Shown piece by piece: positions 49,003 to 57,710 of a stretch of 64,000 bases of DNA. Each line of letters begins with the position of its first letter. The stretch's first letter is position 1. The stretch is from an uncultured Bacteroidaceae bacterium (lineage in GTDB: Bacteria; Bacteroidota; Bacteroidia; Bacteroidales; Bacteroidaceae), in assembly GCA_905233765.1 (NCBI GenBank), contig CAJOCU010000003.1:62001-126000 (forward strand), written 5' to 3'. The notes beneath the pieces were generated by a model that made no database searches, was not told where the DNA came from, and saw nothing but the letters and a program-made list of their open reading frames with translations. The translations under genes were made by a program, and so were the position numbers.

Positions 49003-50724
49003 TTACGATATTTCGGAATTTCGACTTAACTGCATCTCCTCGATGCTCTTCCCCGGCGGGGTCATCGGCAGCACGTCATCGTCCTCGCGGATGGCGCATT
49101 CAAGGATGTAGGGACCTCGCGTTGCCAGCATCTTGTCCACGGCAGCAGCAAGGTTCTTGCGGTCGGTGACGGCTTCGTAGGGGATGCCGTAGCCCTGTGC
49201 TATGAGTTCGTAGCAGGGGTTCATCATCCGCGTGAACGACTTACGGCGGTTCCAGAACATATCCTGCCACTGACGCACATTACCGAGGTAGTTGTTGTTC
49301 ATGAGGATCATCTTCACGGGGGCCTGCTGCTCCATGATGGTGCCGAGTTCTTCTATACACATCTGGAAACCGCCGTCGCCCATGAAGCAGCAGACGGTGC
49401 GGTCGGGCGCCCCGAAGGTGGCGCCGATGGCGGCAGGCATACCATAGCCCATCGTGCCCAGACCGCCGCTGGTGCAGAGGCTGCGACGCTTGGGATATCT
49501 GAAGTAACGTGTGGCAAAGAGCTGATTCTGACCCACATCCGTCACAAGCACGGCATCGCCCTTGGTGGCCTCGGCCACCGCATTCACCACCTCGCCCATG
49601 AGCAGTGGGCCCTCGGTGGGATGGATGGCAGGCTCTATGACCTTCACGCGCTCTTTCTCGTCGAGCGGCTTGAAGGACGCGCGCCACTCGCTGTGGTCGG
49701 CTTTATGGATGAGAGCGGTAATGGCGGGCAGGGACTCCTTGCAGTCGCCCACGACAGGCACCGTGACCCTCACGTTCTTGTTCATCTCGCTCTTGTCTAT
49801 GTCCAGGTGAATCACCTTCGCCTGCTTGGCGTAGGTCTTCAGGCAGCCCGTCACGCGGTCGCTGAAGCGCATTCCTATGGCGATGAGCACATCGCACTCC
49901 TGCTCCTTCAGGTTCACGGCGTAGTTGCCGTGCATCCCCAGCATTCCAACATTCAGCGGGTGGTCGCTGGGCAGTGCACACAGACCCAGCATCGTGCGGC
50001 CTGCGGGGATGTCGGCTTTCTCCAAGAAGGCGATGAGTTCGTTCTGTGCGTTGCCGAGTTCCACGCCCTGTCCCACCAGCGCCAAAGGCTTCTTGGCACT
50101 GTTGATCAGGTCGGCAGCCTCCTGCACATGGTTCATCTTGAGTTCGGGATACGGCACATAAGAACGCACGAAATCCACTTTCTCCGCCTTGAACTCCACC
50201 ATCTCCGTCTGGGCGTTCTTCGCGAAGTCCAGCACTACAGGACCGGGACGGCCGCTGCGGGCAATGTAGAACGCACGACTCACAGCCCAGGCGATGTCCT
50301 CGGCGTGACGAATCTGGTAGCTCCATTTGGAAATCGGTTGTGCCACACCCACGAGATCGACCTCTTGGAAGGCATCCGTACCAAGGGCAGAGATAGGCAC
50401 CTGGCCTGCGATAACCACGATAGGCGTGGAGTCTATCATGGCATCAGCCACGCCCGTCAGCGTGTTCGTGGCACCGGGACCGCTGGTGACGATGGCCACT
50501 CCCACTTCACCGCTGACGCGGGCAAAGCCCTCTGCGGCATGAGTGGCGCCCTGTTCGTGGCGCACGAGAATATGGTCGAAGGCCTTATTCTCGCCTCGCG
50601 TGTAGTCGTAGAGGGCGTCATAGACAGGCATAATGCTGCCACCAGGATAGCCGAAGATGGTCTTCACACCCTCTGCTTGCAGCGCCAACATCAGCGCCTC
50701 ACTACCTTTAATCTTATCGCTCAT
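49003..50724 (-). CDS. ilvB: Acetolactate synthase large (catalytic) subunit
   Basis: ThDP-dependent enzyme that makes acetolactate or acetohydroxybutyrate, the first common step of branched-chain amino acid synthesis. Seen: FGYPGGSIMPVYDAL, the catalytic Glu in RHEQGATHAAEGFA, the central FAD-type domain and the ThDP/Mg motif MGDGGFQM...NNNYLGNV. The 573-residue length is normal. Starts at ATG 50724 directly after a four-unit heptad array. The last residues (SRNSEIS) are encoded by AT-rich repeat-like sequence that continues into the ilvN leader. Middle of the ilvD-ilvB-ilvN-thioesterase operon. Confidence 0.96.
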   Translation of the reverse strand: MSDKIKGSEALMLALQAEGVKTIFGYPGGSIMPVYDALYDYTRGENKAFDHILVRHEQGATHAAEGFARVSGEVGVAIVTSGPGATNTLTGVADAMIDSTPIVVIAGQVPISALGTDAFQEVDLVGVAQPISKWSYQIRHAEDIAWAVSRAFYIARSGRPGPVVLDFAKNAQTEMVEFKAEKVDFVRSYVPYPELKMNHVQEAADLINSAKKPLALVGQGVELGNAQNELIAFLEKADIPAGRTMLGLCALPSDHPLNVGMLGMHGNYAVNLKEQECDVLIAIGMRFSDRVTGCLKTYAKQAKVIHLDIDKSEMNKNVRVTVPVVGDCKESLPAITALIHKADHSEWRASFKPLDEKERVKVIEPAIHPTEGPLLMGEVVNAVAEATKGDAVLVTDVGQNQLFATRYFRYPKRRSLCTSGGLGTMGYGMPAAIGATFGAPDRTVCCFMGDGGFQMCIEELGTIMEQQAPVKMILMNNNYLGNVRQWQDMFWNRRKSFTRMMNPCYELIAQGYGIPYEAVTDRKNLAAAVDKMLATRGPYILECAIREDDDVLPMTPPGKSIEEMQLSRNSEIS

Positions 50725-50727
50725 TAA

Positions 50728-50755
50728 TTCTCAATTTTCAATTGTCAACTGTCAA
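50728..50755 (-). repeat. Heptad leader array before ilvB
   Basis: On the minus strand four contiguous 7-nt units (TTGACAG, TTGACAA, TTGAAAA, TTGAGAA in order) precede TTA and the ATG. The array overlaps the ilvD stop codon. Confidence 0.8.
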
Positions 50756-52575
50756 CTAATAATCCTCACTCCTCCCTTATCCGCACTCGCCACACTCTGG
50801 GCATAAGCCCTCAGTGTTTTCGATACCACACGCTTACGCTTCAGCGGCTGCTGCGGACGGGCCGCGAGCTCCTCGTCGGTGAGTTTGACGTTGATGCTTC
50901 GGCTGGGGATGTCGATGACGATAATGTCGCCGTCTTTGATCTTACCGATATTGCCACCGCTAGCAGCCTCGGGCGAGATGTGACCGATGCTCAGACCGCT
51001 GGTGCCGCCACTGAAACGGCCGTCGGTAATCAGCGCGCACTCCTTGCCCATGTGCATCGACTTAATATAAGAGGTAGGATACAGCATCTCCTGCATCCCC
51101 GGACCGCCCTTGGGCCCCTCGTGCGTGATGACCACGCAGTCGCCCTTCTTCACCTTGCCGCCTAGGATGCCCTCGCAAGCATCCTCCTGGCTGTCGAAGA
51201 CCACGGCGGGACCTTCGAAATGCCAGAGCTCCGGTGCCACGCCAGCCGTCTTCACCACGCAGCCGTCCTGCGCGATATTGCCGAAGAGCACCGCCATTCC
51301 ACCGTCTTTCGTATAGGCGTGTTCAATGTCACGGATGCAACCGTTCTCGCGGTCGGTATCGAGCGTCTCCCAATGCGTGTCCTGCGAACCCATCCGGGTA
51401 GAGAACTTGCCTGCCGGCGCGCAGCTGTAGATATCCCACGGCGACATAGCGTCACCATTTTTCATCTTTAATCTTTCATTATTAATGATCGAGTATCGAT
51501 CGATGTCCTCGCCCAGCGTAGCACCATTCACGCGCTTACAGCTGAGGTCCAGCAGATTGCCTTTCGCCAGCTCGCCCAGGATTCCCAAGATGCCACCGGC
51601 GCGGTTCTCCTCTTGGATAGAATACTTCTGCCAGTTGGGTGCCAGCTTGCACAGGAACGGCACCTTACGCGAGAGGGCATCGATGTCGCTCATCTTAAAG
51701 TCCACATCGCCCTCCTGCGCCACAGCCAGCAGGTGCAGCACCGTGTTCGTGGAAGCGCCCATGGCGATATCGAGCGTCATGGCATTCAGGAAGGCGGCAC
51801 GCGTGGCGATACTGCGCGGCAGCACGCTCTCGTCGCCGTCCTCGTAGTAGGCCAAAGCGTTCTTCACAATCAGCCTGGCGGCTTGACGGAACAGTGCGAT
51901 ACGGTTCACGTGCGTGGCCAGGATGCTGCCGTTGCCGGGCAGTGAGAAGCCCAGCGCCTCAGTCAGCGAGTTCATGGAGTTGGCCGTGAACATGCCTGAG
52001 CAAGCTCCGCAACCCGGGCAGGCGCTGTGTTCTATCACTTCCAGCTCCTCATCGCTGACGGTAGGGTCGCCACCCTTAATCATCGCTGTGATCAGGTCGG
52101 CATTCTCACCGTTCACCTTACCTGCCTCCATCGGTCCGCCGCTAACAAAGACTGCAGGGATATTCAGTCGCATCGCGGCCATTAGCATTCCCGGCGTCAC
52201 CTTGTCACAGTTGGAGATGCACACCATCGCGTCGGCCTTGTGGGCGTTGACCATATACTCCACGCTGTCAGCAATGATGTCGCGTGAAGGCAGTGAGTAG
52301 AGCATTCCATCGTGCCCCATGGCAATGCCGTCATCGACCGCAATGGTATTGAACTCTGCAGCATAGCAGCCCAGTGCCTCGATCTCAGCCTTCACAATCT
52401 GACCGATTTCATGCAGATGCGTGTGGCCTGGCACGAACTGGGTGAAGCTGTTGACGATGGCGATAATGGGTTTGCCGAAATGATCGCGTTTCATGCCGTT
52501 GGCGACCCACAGGGCGCGGGCTCCCGCCATGCGACGGCCTTCTGTACAAACGGAACTGCGAAGAGGATGCTTCAT
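50752..52575 (-). CDS. ilvD: Dihydroxy-acid dehydratase
   Basis: Iron-sulfur enzyme of the third common branched-chain amino acid step. Cluster and Mg motifs are visible: [12 protein letters not shown] (~122-133), [17 protein letters not shown] (~190-206), and near the end [19 protein letters not shown]. The 607-residue length fits the long (E. coli-type) form. Residues ~365-374 (within [11 protein letters not shown]) are not conserved as I remember the family and are encoded by an AT-rich heptad array, yet the frame is intact. First gene of the ilv operon; a -7 box at 52614-52621 overlaps a 14-bp palindrome, and the promoter is back to back with that of the FKBP gene. Confidence 0.96.
   Translation of the reverse strand: MKHPLRSSVCTEGRRMAGARALWVANGMKRDHFGKPIIAIVNSFTQFVPGHTHLHEIGQIVKAEIEALGCYAAEFNTIAVDDGIAMGHDGMLYSLPSRDIIADSVEYMVNAHKADAMVCISNCDKVTPGMLMAAMRLNIPAVFVSGGPMEAGKVNGENADLITAMIKGGDPTVSDEELEVIEHSACPGCGACSGMFTANSMNSLTEALGFSLPGNGSILATHVNRIALFRQAARLIVKNALAYYEDGDESVLPRSIATRAAFLNAMTLDIAMGASTNTVLHLLAVAQEGDVDFKMSDIDALSRKVPFLCKLAPNWQKYSIQEENRAGGILGILGELAKGNLLDLSCKRVNGATLGEDIDRYSIINNERLKMKNGDAMSPWDIYSCAPAGKFSTRMGSQDTHWETLDTDRENGCIRDIEHAYTKDGGMAVLFGNIAQDGCVVKTAGVAPELWHFEGPAVVFDSQEDACEGILGGKVKKGDCVVITHEGPKGGPGMQEMLYPTSYIKSMHMGKECALITDGRFSGGTSGLSIGHISPEAASGGNIGKIKDGDIIVIDIPSRSINVKLTDEELAARPQQPLKRKRVVSKTLRAYAQSVASADKGGVRIIS
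51456..51483. repeat. Heptad array inside ilvD
   Basis: Four contiguous 7-nt units (plus strand CATTTTT, CATCTTT, AATCTTT, CATTATT in order), the same family as the manA leader array. Translated in frame in ilvD. Confidence 0.7.
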
Positions 52576-52604
52576 TATGATAGTTTAATGTTGATGAGAT
52601 ATGA

Positions 52605-52621
52605 TTTTGCGCGCAAAAGTA
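52605..52621 (-). promoter_or_regulatory. ilvD promoter -7 box with overlapping palindrome
   Basis: TACTTTTG on the minus strand at 52614-52621, overlapping the perfect 14-bp palindrome TTTTGCGCGCAAAA (52605-52618), which would cover the transcription start. It may be an operator, or chance overlap with the TTTG of the box. Confidence 0.6.
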
Positions 52622-52661
52622 CTGCTTTTTCTTCATCTTTTTACATTATAAACGGGATAAA

Positions 52662-52693
52662 TTTGTTTTTGCGACCATTTTAGCGTACTTTTG
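52662..52693 (+). promoter_or_regulatory. Promoter of the FKBP-aroC group
   Basis: TTTG (52662-52665), 20-nt spacer, TACTTTTG (52686-52693): a textbook Bacteroidetes -33/-7 pair, leading into the FKBP gene. Confidence 0.75.
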
Positions 52694-52740
52694 CGCCCAA
52701 TTAGAGCTATTTATTAGCCAAACACATTCTACATTCTATA

Positions 52741-52761
52741 TTAAACTCTTAAACTTTAAAC
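52741..52761 (+). repeat. Heptad leader array before the FKBP gene
   Basis: TTAAACT, CTTAAAC and TTTAAAC units in a row, 9 nt before the ATG; two CATTCTA units lie just upstream (52725-52738). Confidence 0.7.
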
Positions 52762-52770
52762 TAAAAGAGT

Positions 52771-53334
52771 ATGCCCCAACAATACGTCAAGGTAGCATAT
52801 CAGATGCTCACCAACAGCGCAGCAAGTCATAAGTTGCTCTACGAAACGCCTAACGGCCAGCCCGTTGCCTTTGTCACAGGCATGGGTCTCATGATCGAAG
52901 CCTTCGAGCAGAAGCTGACACAGCTGCAACCTGGTGACACCTTCGACTTCACGCTCCAAGCTGCCGAGGCATTCGGCGAGCGCGACGAGGAGCTGGTGCG
53001 TCCTGTGCCACGTAAGGTGTTCGAGATCAACGGTAAGTTCGACGACGAGAACATCTTCCCTGGTGCCGAGGTGCCCCTCATGAACAGCGAGGGTGACCAC
53101 TTCATGGGAACCATCGTCAAGATTACAGACAACGAGGTCACCGTTGACCTCAATAACCCCTTGGCTGGCAAGGCCCTGCAGTTCACAGGCACCCTCTTTG
53201 AGAACCGCGAAGCCACCCTTCAGGAAATCGAACAAACCGCCAAGATCCTCAGCGGCGAATGTGGCGGTTGCAGTGGCTGCGGCGGAGGCTGCGGCAGCTG
53301 CGGCGATGGAGAATGTGGCGGCTGTCATCATTAA
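52771..53334 (+). CDS. slyD: SlyD-like FKBP peptidyl-prolyl isomerase with Cys-rich tail
   Basis: Proline isomerase/chaperone of the SlyD type: FKBP strands with YETPNGQPVAFVTGMGLMIE, LQPGDTFDF and the insert-in-flap (IF) chaperone domain from AAEAFGERDEELV to about residue 130. The last ~27 residues are a metal-binding tail with seven Cys (CGGC, CSGC, CGSC-type pairs) and two final His, as in SlyD-like nickel/zinc-binding proteins (family knowledge). Cytoplasmic; no signal peptide. The 187-residue length is normal. aroC follows 24 nt downstream, so the two are probably cotranscribed from the promoter at 52662-52693. Confidence 0.9.
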   Translation: MPQQYVKVAYQMLTNSAASHKLLYETPNGQPVAFVTGMGLMIEAFEQKLTQLQPGDTFDFTLQAAEAFGERDEELVRPVPRKVFEINGKFDDENIFPGAEVPLMNSEGDHFMGTIVKITDNEVTVDLNNPLAGKALQFTGTLFENREATLQEIEQTAKILSGECGGCSGCGGGCGSCGDGECGGCHH

Positions 53335-53350
53335 ACCTTAAACTTTAAAC
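53330..53350 (+). repeat. Heptad leader array before aroC
   Basis: Three 7-nt units (ATTAAAC, CTTAAAC, TTTAAAC), overlapping the FKBP stop codon and ending 8 nt before the aroC TTG. Confidence 0.75.
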
Positions 53351-53358
53351 TCAAAAAG

Positions 53359-54465
53359 TTGAATACCTTCGGAACTCTCTTTCGTCTCACCACCTTCGGT
53401 GAGAGCCACGGCGCCGCCATTGGCGGTGTCATCGACGGTTGCCCCGCCGGCATCACCCTCGACCTCGACTTCATCCAAGCAGAACTCGACCGCCGCCGTC
53501 CCGGCCAGAGCCGTCTCACCACGGCACGCAAAGAAGGCGACCGCGTAGAACTGCTGTCAGGCATCATGGACTCTCCAGCTGGGGAGGTACTGACAACCGG
53601 AACACCCATCGGCTTCATCGTCCGCAACGAGAACCAGCACAGCAACGACTACGACGACCTGCGCGACGTGTTCCGCCCCTCGCACGCCGACTATACCTAT
53701 TATATGAAGTACGGCATCCGCGACCACCGCGGTGGCGGACGCTCCTCGGCCCGCGAGACCATCAGCCGCGTCGTGGCCGGCGCCATCGCCAAACTCTGCC
53801 TGCGACAGCTGGGCATCGACGTAAAGGCGTGGACACAGCAGGTAGGCACCATCGCCTGCGACCGCGACTGGACGAAGCTCGACCTCAGCCTCATCGAGAG
53901 CAACGCCGTGCGCTGTCCCGACCCCGCCATCGCCCAACAGATGGAAAGCCTCATCCTGCAAGTGAAGGGCGAAGGCGACACCATCGGCGGCATTATCGCA
54001 GGCGTCATCACAGGTTGCCCCGCAGGTCTCGGCGAACCTGTCTTCGGTAAGCTCCACGCCCAACTCGGCGCCGCCATGCTCAGCATCAATGCCGTCAAAG
54101 GTTTCGAATACGGCGACGGCTTCGCCATGGCGGAGAAAAGGGGGAGCGAAGAGAATGACATCTTTGTCAGTGCTTCGCAGGGCGAAGTCGCAACAAGAAC
54201 CAATCACTCCGGCGGCATCCAAGGCGGCATCAGCAACGGCCAGCCCATCCCTTTCCGCGTGGCCTTCAAGCCCGTCGCTACCCTACTCCGTCCACAGGAG
54301 ACCATCGATATCCATGGTAATCCCGTCACCATCAACCCGCGCGGTCGTCACGACCCCTGTGTCCTCCCCCGTGCCGTGCCCATCGTCGAGGCCATGGCAG
54401 CCATGACGATCCTGGATGCATGGCTGCTGAATCAAAAGCAGGCCCTCCCCCCGCCCTCCCTTTAG
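53359..54465 (+). CDS. aroC: Chorismate synthase
   Basis: Final shikimate-pathway enzyme, FMN-dependent, making chorismate from EPSP. Family signatures: [17 protein letters not shown] at the N terminus, [31 protein letters not shown] and the C-terminal [19 protein letters not shown]. The TTG at 53359 is the start: it gives exactly the family N terminus and no ATG fits. The C-terminal residues after LDAWLLNQK (QALPPPSL) and the stop are provided by a GC-rich palindromic element (54441-54472), so the native end has been replaced. Function should be unaffected because the change is beyond the last conserved helix. Confidence 0.95.
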   Translation: MNTFGTLFRLTTFGESHGAAIGGVIDGCPAGITLDLDFIQAELDRRRPGQSRLTTARKEGDRVELLSGIMDSPAGEVLTTGTPIGFIVRNENQHSNDYDDLRDVFRPSHADYTYYMKYGIRDHRGGGRSSARETISRVVAGAIAKLCLRQLGIDVKAWTQQVGTIACDRDWTKLDLSLIESNAVRCPDPAIAQQMESLILQVKGEGDTIGGIIAGVITGCPAGLGEPVFGKLHAQLGAAMLSINAVKGFEYGDGFAMAEKRGSEENDIFVSASQGEVATRTNHSGGIQGGISNGQPIPFRVAFKPVATLLRPQETIDIHGNPVTINPRGRHDPCVLPRAVPIVEAMAAMTILDAWLLNQKQALPPPSL

Positions 54466-54472
54466 GGAGGGA
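54441..54472. repeat. GC-rich palindromic element forming the aroC 3' end
   Basis: CCCTCCCCCCGCCCTCCCTT then TAGGGAGGGAG; pairs as a CTCCCT/AGGGAG hairpin. It supplies the aroC stop codon (TAG within TTTAGGG). Confidence 0.72.
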
Positions 54473-54517
54473 GTGATTACCATTACAAAAGAATAGTTTC
54501 ACACTCTCAAATACATT

Positions 54518-54556
54518 CCACCCCCTCCCTCGAGGGAGGGTGAGGGGTGGGTCTTT
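54518..54556. repeat. GC-rich palindromic element between aroC and cstA
   Basis: Perfect palindromic core CCCTCCCTCGAGGGAGGG with flanks ACCCC/GGGGT; the only clearly intergenic copy of this family in the window. It ends about 5 nt before the cstA ATG, so a hairpin here could affect cstA translation or stop transcription. Confidence 0.75.
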
Positions 54557-54560
54557 AATT

Positions 54561-56066
54561 ATGATTACTTTTGTTACAGCCCTCGTACTATTGATTTTGG
54601 GTTTTCTCCTTTATGGTACCTTCGTCGAACGCACCTTCGGCGCTGAACCTGCACGCGAGACACCGTCGTACCGCTTGCAGGATGGCGTCGATTACATCCC
54701 GATGCCAACTTGGCGCGTCTATCTCATTCAGTTCCTGAATATTGCAGGCACAGGCCCCATCTTCGGCGCCATCATGGGAATCCTCTTCGGTCCCAGCGCC
54801 TACCTGTGGATTGTCTTTGGTTGCATTTTCATGGGCGCTGTCCATGATTACCTCTGCGGCATGATCTCGCTGCGTCAGGACGGTGCCTCGCTGCCTGAAA
54901 TGGTCGGTAATGAGCTGGGGACGGTGGCACGCCAGGGTATGCGTGTCCTCAGCCTCGTGCTGCTCGTTCTTGTCGGCACCGTCTTCGTGACCACGGCCGC
55001 AGGCCTGCTGGCCACGATGACCAACGGAGCCTGGAGCATGGACCTCGCCACCTGGAAATGGGTGTGGGTTGGACTCGTATTCTTCTACTGCGTGCTGGCC
55101 ACGTTGCTGCCCATCGACACCCTCATCGGTCGCCTCTATCCCCTCTTCGGTGCCGCCCTGCTCATCATGGCTGTTGGCGTGGGCTACGGTCTTTTCACCC
55201 AAAGAGGCTGGATGCCGGAGATTACCGATGCGCCTTTCATCTCTCACCATCCCAAGGGCCTCCCCATCTTCCCCTTCCTCTGCATCACCATCGCCTGCGG
55301 TGCCATCAGCGGCTTCCACGCCACGCAGTCACCCCTGATGTCGCGCTGTCTGCAGAACGAGCGCCGTGGCCGCTTCGTCTTCTATGGTGCCATGATTACC
55401 GAAGGCATCGTCGCCATGGTCTGGGCTGCCGCCGCCATTAAGTTCGCCGCTGCCCAGACCGTGCCTCCCGGTCACTATGTCGGCCAGGAGCCCTACCACG
55501 CCCTCTCCGCCATCCTCAGCGCCGGCGGCAACGGCACCAACCCCTCGCTCCTCGTCAACCTGATTTGCAAGACATGGATGGGCCGCATCGGCGCCCTCCT
55601 CGCCGTCCTCGGCGTCGTGGCAGCCCCCATCACCTCCGGCGACACGGCTTACCGCTCGGCACGCCTCATCGTGGCAGACTTCCTGCACCTGAACCAGAAG
55701 AAGATTGCCAACCGCCTCGTGCTGGCGCTGCCCCTCTTCGCCATCTCCGCAGCTTTGGTCTTTGTCGATTTCGACATCCTGTGGCGCTACTTCGCCTGGA
55801 CCAACCAGACGCTCGCTACCTGCTTCCTCTGGACTGCCGCCGTATGGCTTCGCCGCAAAGGCCGCAACTATTGGATTGCCTTCCTGCCTGCGGTGTTCAT
55901 GACCCTCGTCGTCACCAGCTACATCCTCGCCGCCCCTGAAGGCTTCCAACTCCCCCACACACCCAGCCTCATCGCCGGCGCCCTCCTCGCCATAGGCTTA
56001 GCCGTCTGGTTCATGTACGTTTGCGTTGTCAAACACAAAGACAATGAATTGGACAGTAGCCGATGA
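54561..56066 (+). CDS. cstA: CstA-like carbon starvation/peptide transporter
   Basis: Polytopic inner-membrane protein of the CstA family (peptide or pyruvate uptake in studied members; family knowledge). Hydrophobic segments run almost end to end. Family-type motifs include QFLNIAGTGPIFGAIMGILF, FGCIFMGAVHDYLCGMISLR, ITSGDTAYRSARLI and WRYFAWTNQTLAT. At 501 residues it is shorter than E. coli CstA (~700), as is usual in Bacteroidetes. The ATG at 54561 is chosen because the upstream extension would translate the GC-rich repeat. Its stop overlaps the start of the EamA transporter (ATGA). A diverged copy of its 3' third lies at 58528-59004. Confidence 0.92.
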   Translation: MITFVTALVLLILGFLLYGTFVERTFGAEPARETPSYRLQDGVDYIPMPTWRVYLIQFLNIAGTGPIFGAIMGILFGPSAYLWIVFGCIFMGAVHDYLCGMISLRQDGASLPEMVGNELGTVARQGMRVLSLVLLVLVGTVFVTTAAGLLATMTNGAWSMDLATWKWVWVGLVFFYCVLATLLPIDTLIGRLYPLFGAALLIMAVGVGYGLFTQRGWMPEITDAPFISHHPKGLPIFPFLCITIACGAISGFHATQSPLMSRCLQNERRGRFVFYGAMITEGIVAMVWAAAAIKFAAAQTVPPGHYVGQEPYHALSAILSAGGNGTNPSLLVNLICKTWMGRIGALLAVLGVVAAPITSGDTAYRSARLIVADFLHLNQKKIANRLVLALPLFAISAALVFVDFDILWRYFAWTNQTLATCFLWTAAVWLRRKGRNYWIAFLPAVFMTLVVTSYILAAPEGFQLPHTPSLIAGALLAIGLAVWFMYVCVVKHKDNELDSSR

Positions 56067-56983
56067 CCTACTTAGGTGAACTGATCTCGTTAGGCGTCGC
56101 GTGCTCGTGGACAGCGACGGCGCTGTTGAGCGAGTTCGGCTCCAAGCGGCTGGGCAACCTCACACTGAACGTGTTGCGAATGGCGCTGGCGCTGCTGTTC
56201 TCGCTGGTGCTGTTCGGCGTTGTCACGGGCTCTCCCCTACCCTCCGGGGCTTCGACGGAGGCGGCAGGATGGATGCTGCTGTCGGGACTTGTGGGCTATG
56301 TCATCGGCGACTTCTGCCTGTTTCAGTGCTATATCATCATCGGTTCGCGCTTCGGCCAGCTCTTCATGACGCTGGCGCCACCCTCGGCAGCGCTGATGGC
56401 CTGGGTGACGCTGGGGCAGCAGATGACAGCCATGAGCATCGTGGCGATGCTGGTGACACTCTTCGGCATCGGCATCTCGGTGCTGGGACGCGGCGAGCAT
56501 AATAGAGTGTCCCTGAAACTGCCCCTGAACGGCGTGCTCTTCGCCATCGGGGCCGCTGTCTGCCAGGGTGTAGGGTTGGTATTGAGTAAGATTGGCATGA
56601 ACCATTTCGAGGTCGCTGCCGACACGCCCGAATGGCTCATACCCTTCAGCGCCAACTTCTACCGCTGCATCGCTGGCATCGCAGGCTTCCTGCTGCTGCA
56701 CTGGCTGCGCGACGGCATGGCACCACTGCGCGAGGCACTGCACGACCGTAAAGGCCTGATCGCCGCCATCGCCACTACCGTCTTCGGTCCCTTCGTCGGC
56801 GTCGGATTCTCGCTGATGGCCGTGCAATACACGGGTGCCGGCATCGCCTCCACGCTGATGGCGATGACGCCTATCATCATCATCCTACCCTCCTACTGGC
56901 TCTTCCACGAAAAGATTACCTGGCGTGCCGTCCTCGGCGCCGTCATCTCCGTCCTCGGCGTCAGCCTGTTTTTCCTGATTTAA
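56063..56983 (+). CDS. EamA/DMT-family transporter
   Basis: Ten-helix drug/metabolite transporter fold: two repeated EamA halves of about 150 residues, with ISLGVACSWTATALLSEFG at the start of the first and FAIGAAVCQGVGLVLSKIG at the start of the second, and a hydrophobic C terminus ending VLGVSLFFLI. 306 residues is normal. The substrate is not predictable. The ATG overlaps the cstA stop (ATGA), so it is translationally coupled to cstA. Confidence 0.92.
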   Translation: MTYLGELISLGVACSWTATALLSEFGSKRLGNLTLNVLRMALALLFSLVLFGVVTGSPLPSGASTEAAGWMLLSGLVGYVIGDFCLFQCYIIIGSRFGQLFMTLAPPSAALMAWVTLGQQMTAMSIVAMLVTLFGIGISVLGRGEHNRVSLKLPLNGVLFAIGAAVCQGVGLVLSKIGMNHFEVAADTPEWLIPFSANFYRCIAGIAGFLLLHWLRDGMAPLREALHDRKGLIAAIATTVFGPFVGVGFSLMAVQYTGAGIASTLMAMTPIIIILPSYWLFHEKITWRAVLGAVISVLGVSLFFLI

Positions 56984-57123
56984 CCACGAACGGCGTGAGT
57001 TAAACCGCGTAAAAAGGGGCGAAGAGGGCTCCATTTATCACAAAAACGCACAGAAAAGCACAAATAGTTGGTCTTGCCAGCAACTATTTGTACTTTTGCA
57101 GCGTCAAACGATAAACGAAGGAA
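56984..57123. other. Intergenic region with promoter and inverted repeat before the GNAT gene
   Basis: 140 nt without a gene. It holds an 11-bp perfect inverted repeat (57060-57070 and 57081-57091, ACAAATAGTTG/CAACTATTTGT), a -33-like TTG at 57068-57070 and the -7 box TACTTTTG at 57091-57098. No terminator with a T-tract is seen for the EamA gene. Confidence 0.6.
57091..57098 (+). promoter_or_regulatory. GNAT gene promoter -7 box
   Basis: TACTTTTG, 20 nt after GTTG (57067-57070); the ATG is 26 nt downstream. The inverted repeat described for this region lies exactly between the two boxes. Confidence 0.7.
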
Positions 57124-57648
57124 ATGGAATCAGAAAGGATCCTATTGCGGTCATGGTTGGAGAGCGATGCCGAGACGCTGTTTAAATACGCCAGCGACCC
57201 AGATGTAGGCCCTCGTGCTGGATGGGTGCCACACCAATCCATAGAGGAAAGTCGCAATATTATTAAAACGATATTCAACAAAGAGCCAACTACTTGGGCC
57301 ATTCTACTTAAAGATGCGAATGAAGTTATTGGAGCGATAGGATACGGCGCATCGTGTGACTGCAAAATGCCCTGTCGCGAGGGAGAACCCATCGTGGGCT
57401 ACTGGGTAGCAAAGCCCTATTGGAATCAAGGAATCTGCACAGAAGCATTGCAACTGATGCTGGACCATATCCGCACAACAACCTCGCTCGCTTCACTGCT
57501 CTGCGGTCATTTTGTGGACAACCCCGCCTCTGGCCGCGTGATGGAGAAATGCGGTTTTATTCCTACAGGCGAAGTATGTTACGATGAATCACAATACAAG
57601 GGCCAAGGCAGGCCTATTCGCGTATTAAGATTGGATTTGAAACGATGA
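57124..57648 (+). CDS. GNAT-family N-acetyltransferase (RimJ/RimL type)
   Basis: Typical GNAT of 174 residues: ESERILLRSWLESDAETLF opens the fold, then VIGAIGY and the acetyl-CoA-binding region with GYWVAKPYWNQGICTEAL, and the last helix ASGRVMEKCGFIPTGE. Such enzymes acetylate ribosomal protein N termini, amino acids or small molecules; the substrate is unknown here. Own promoter; no functional link to neighbours. Confidence 0.92.
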   Translation: MESERILLRSWLESDAETLFKYASDPDVGPRAGWVPHQSIEESRNIIKTIFNKEPTTWAILLKDANEVIGAIGYGASCDCKMPCREGEPIVGYWVAKPYWNQGICTEALQLMLDHIRTTTSLASLLCGHFVDNPASGRVMEKCGFIPTGEVCYDESQYKGQGRPIRVLRLDLKR

Positions 57649-57710
57649 GACTTCCTTCTACAAAGGTACAGAGCGTTGCAAAAGGAAGCCCCCTATTTGA
57701 AGGTTAATCT

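Noticed and set aside
57661-57668. Minus-strand TACCTTTG box
   Set aside because: No minus-strand gene follows it; it lies just after the GNAT stop and is likely a chance match.
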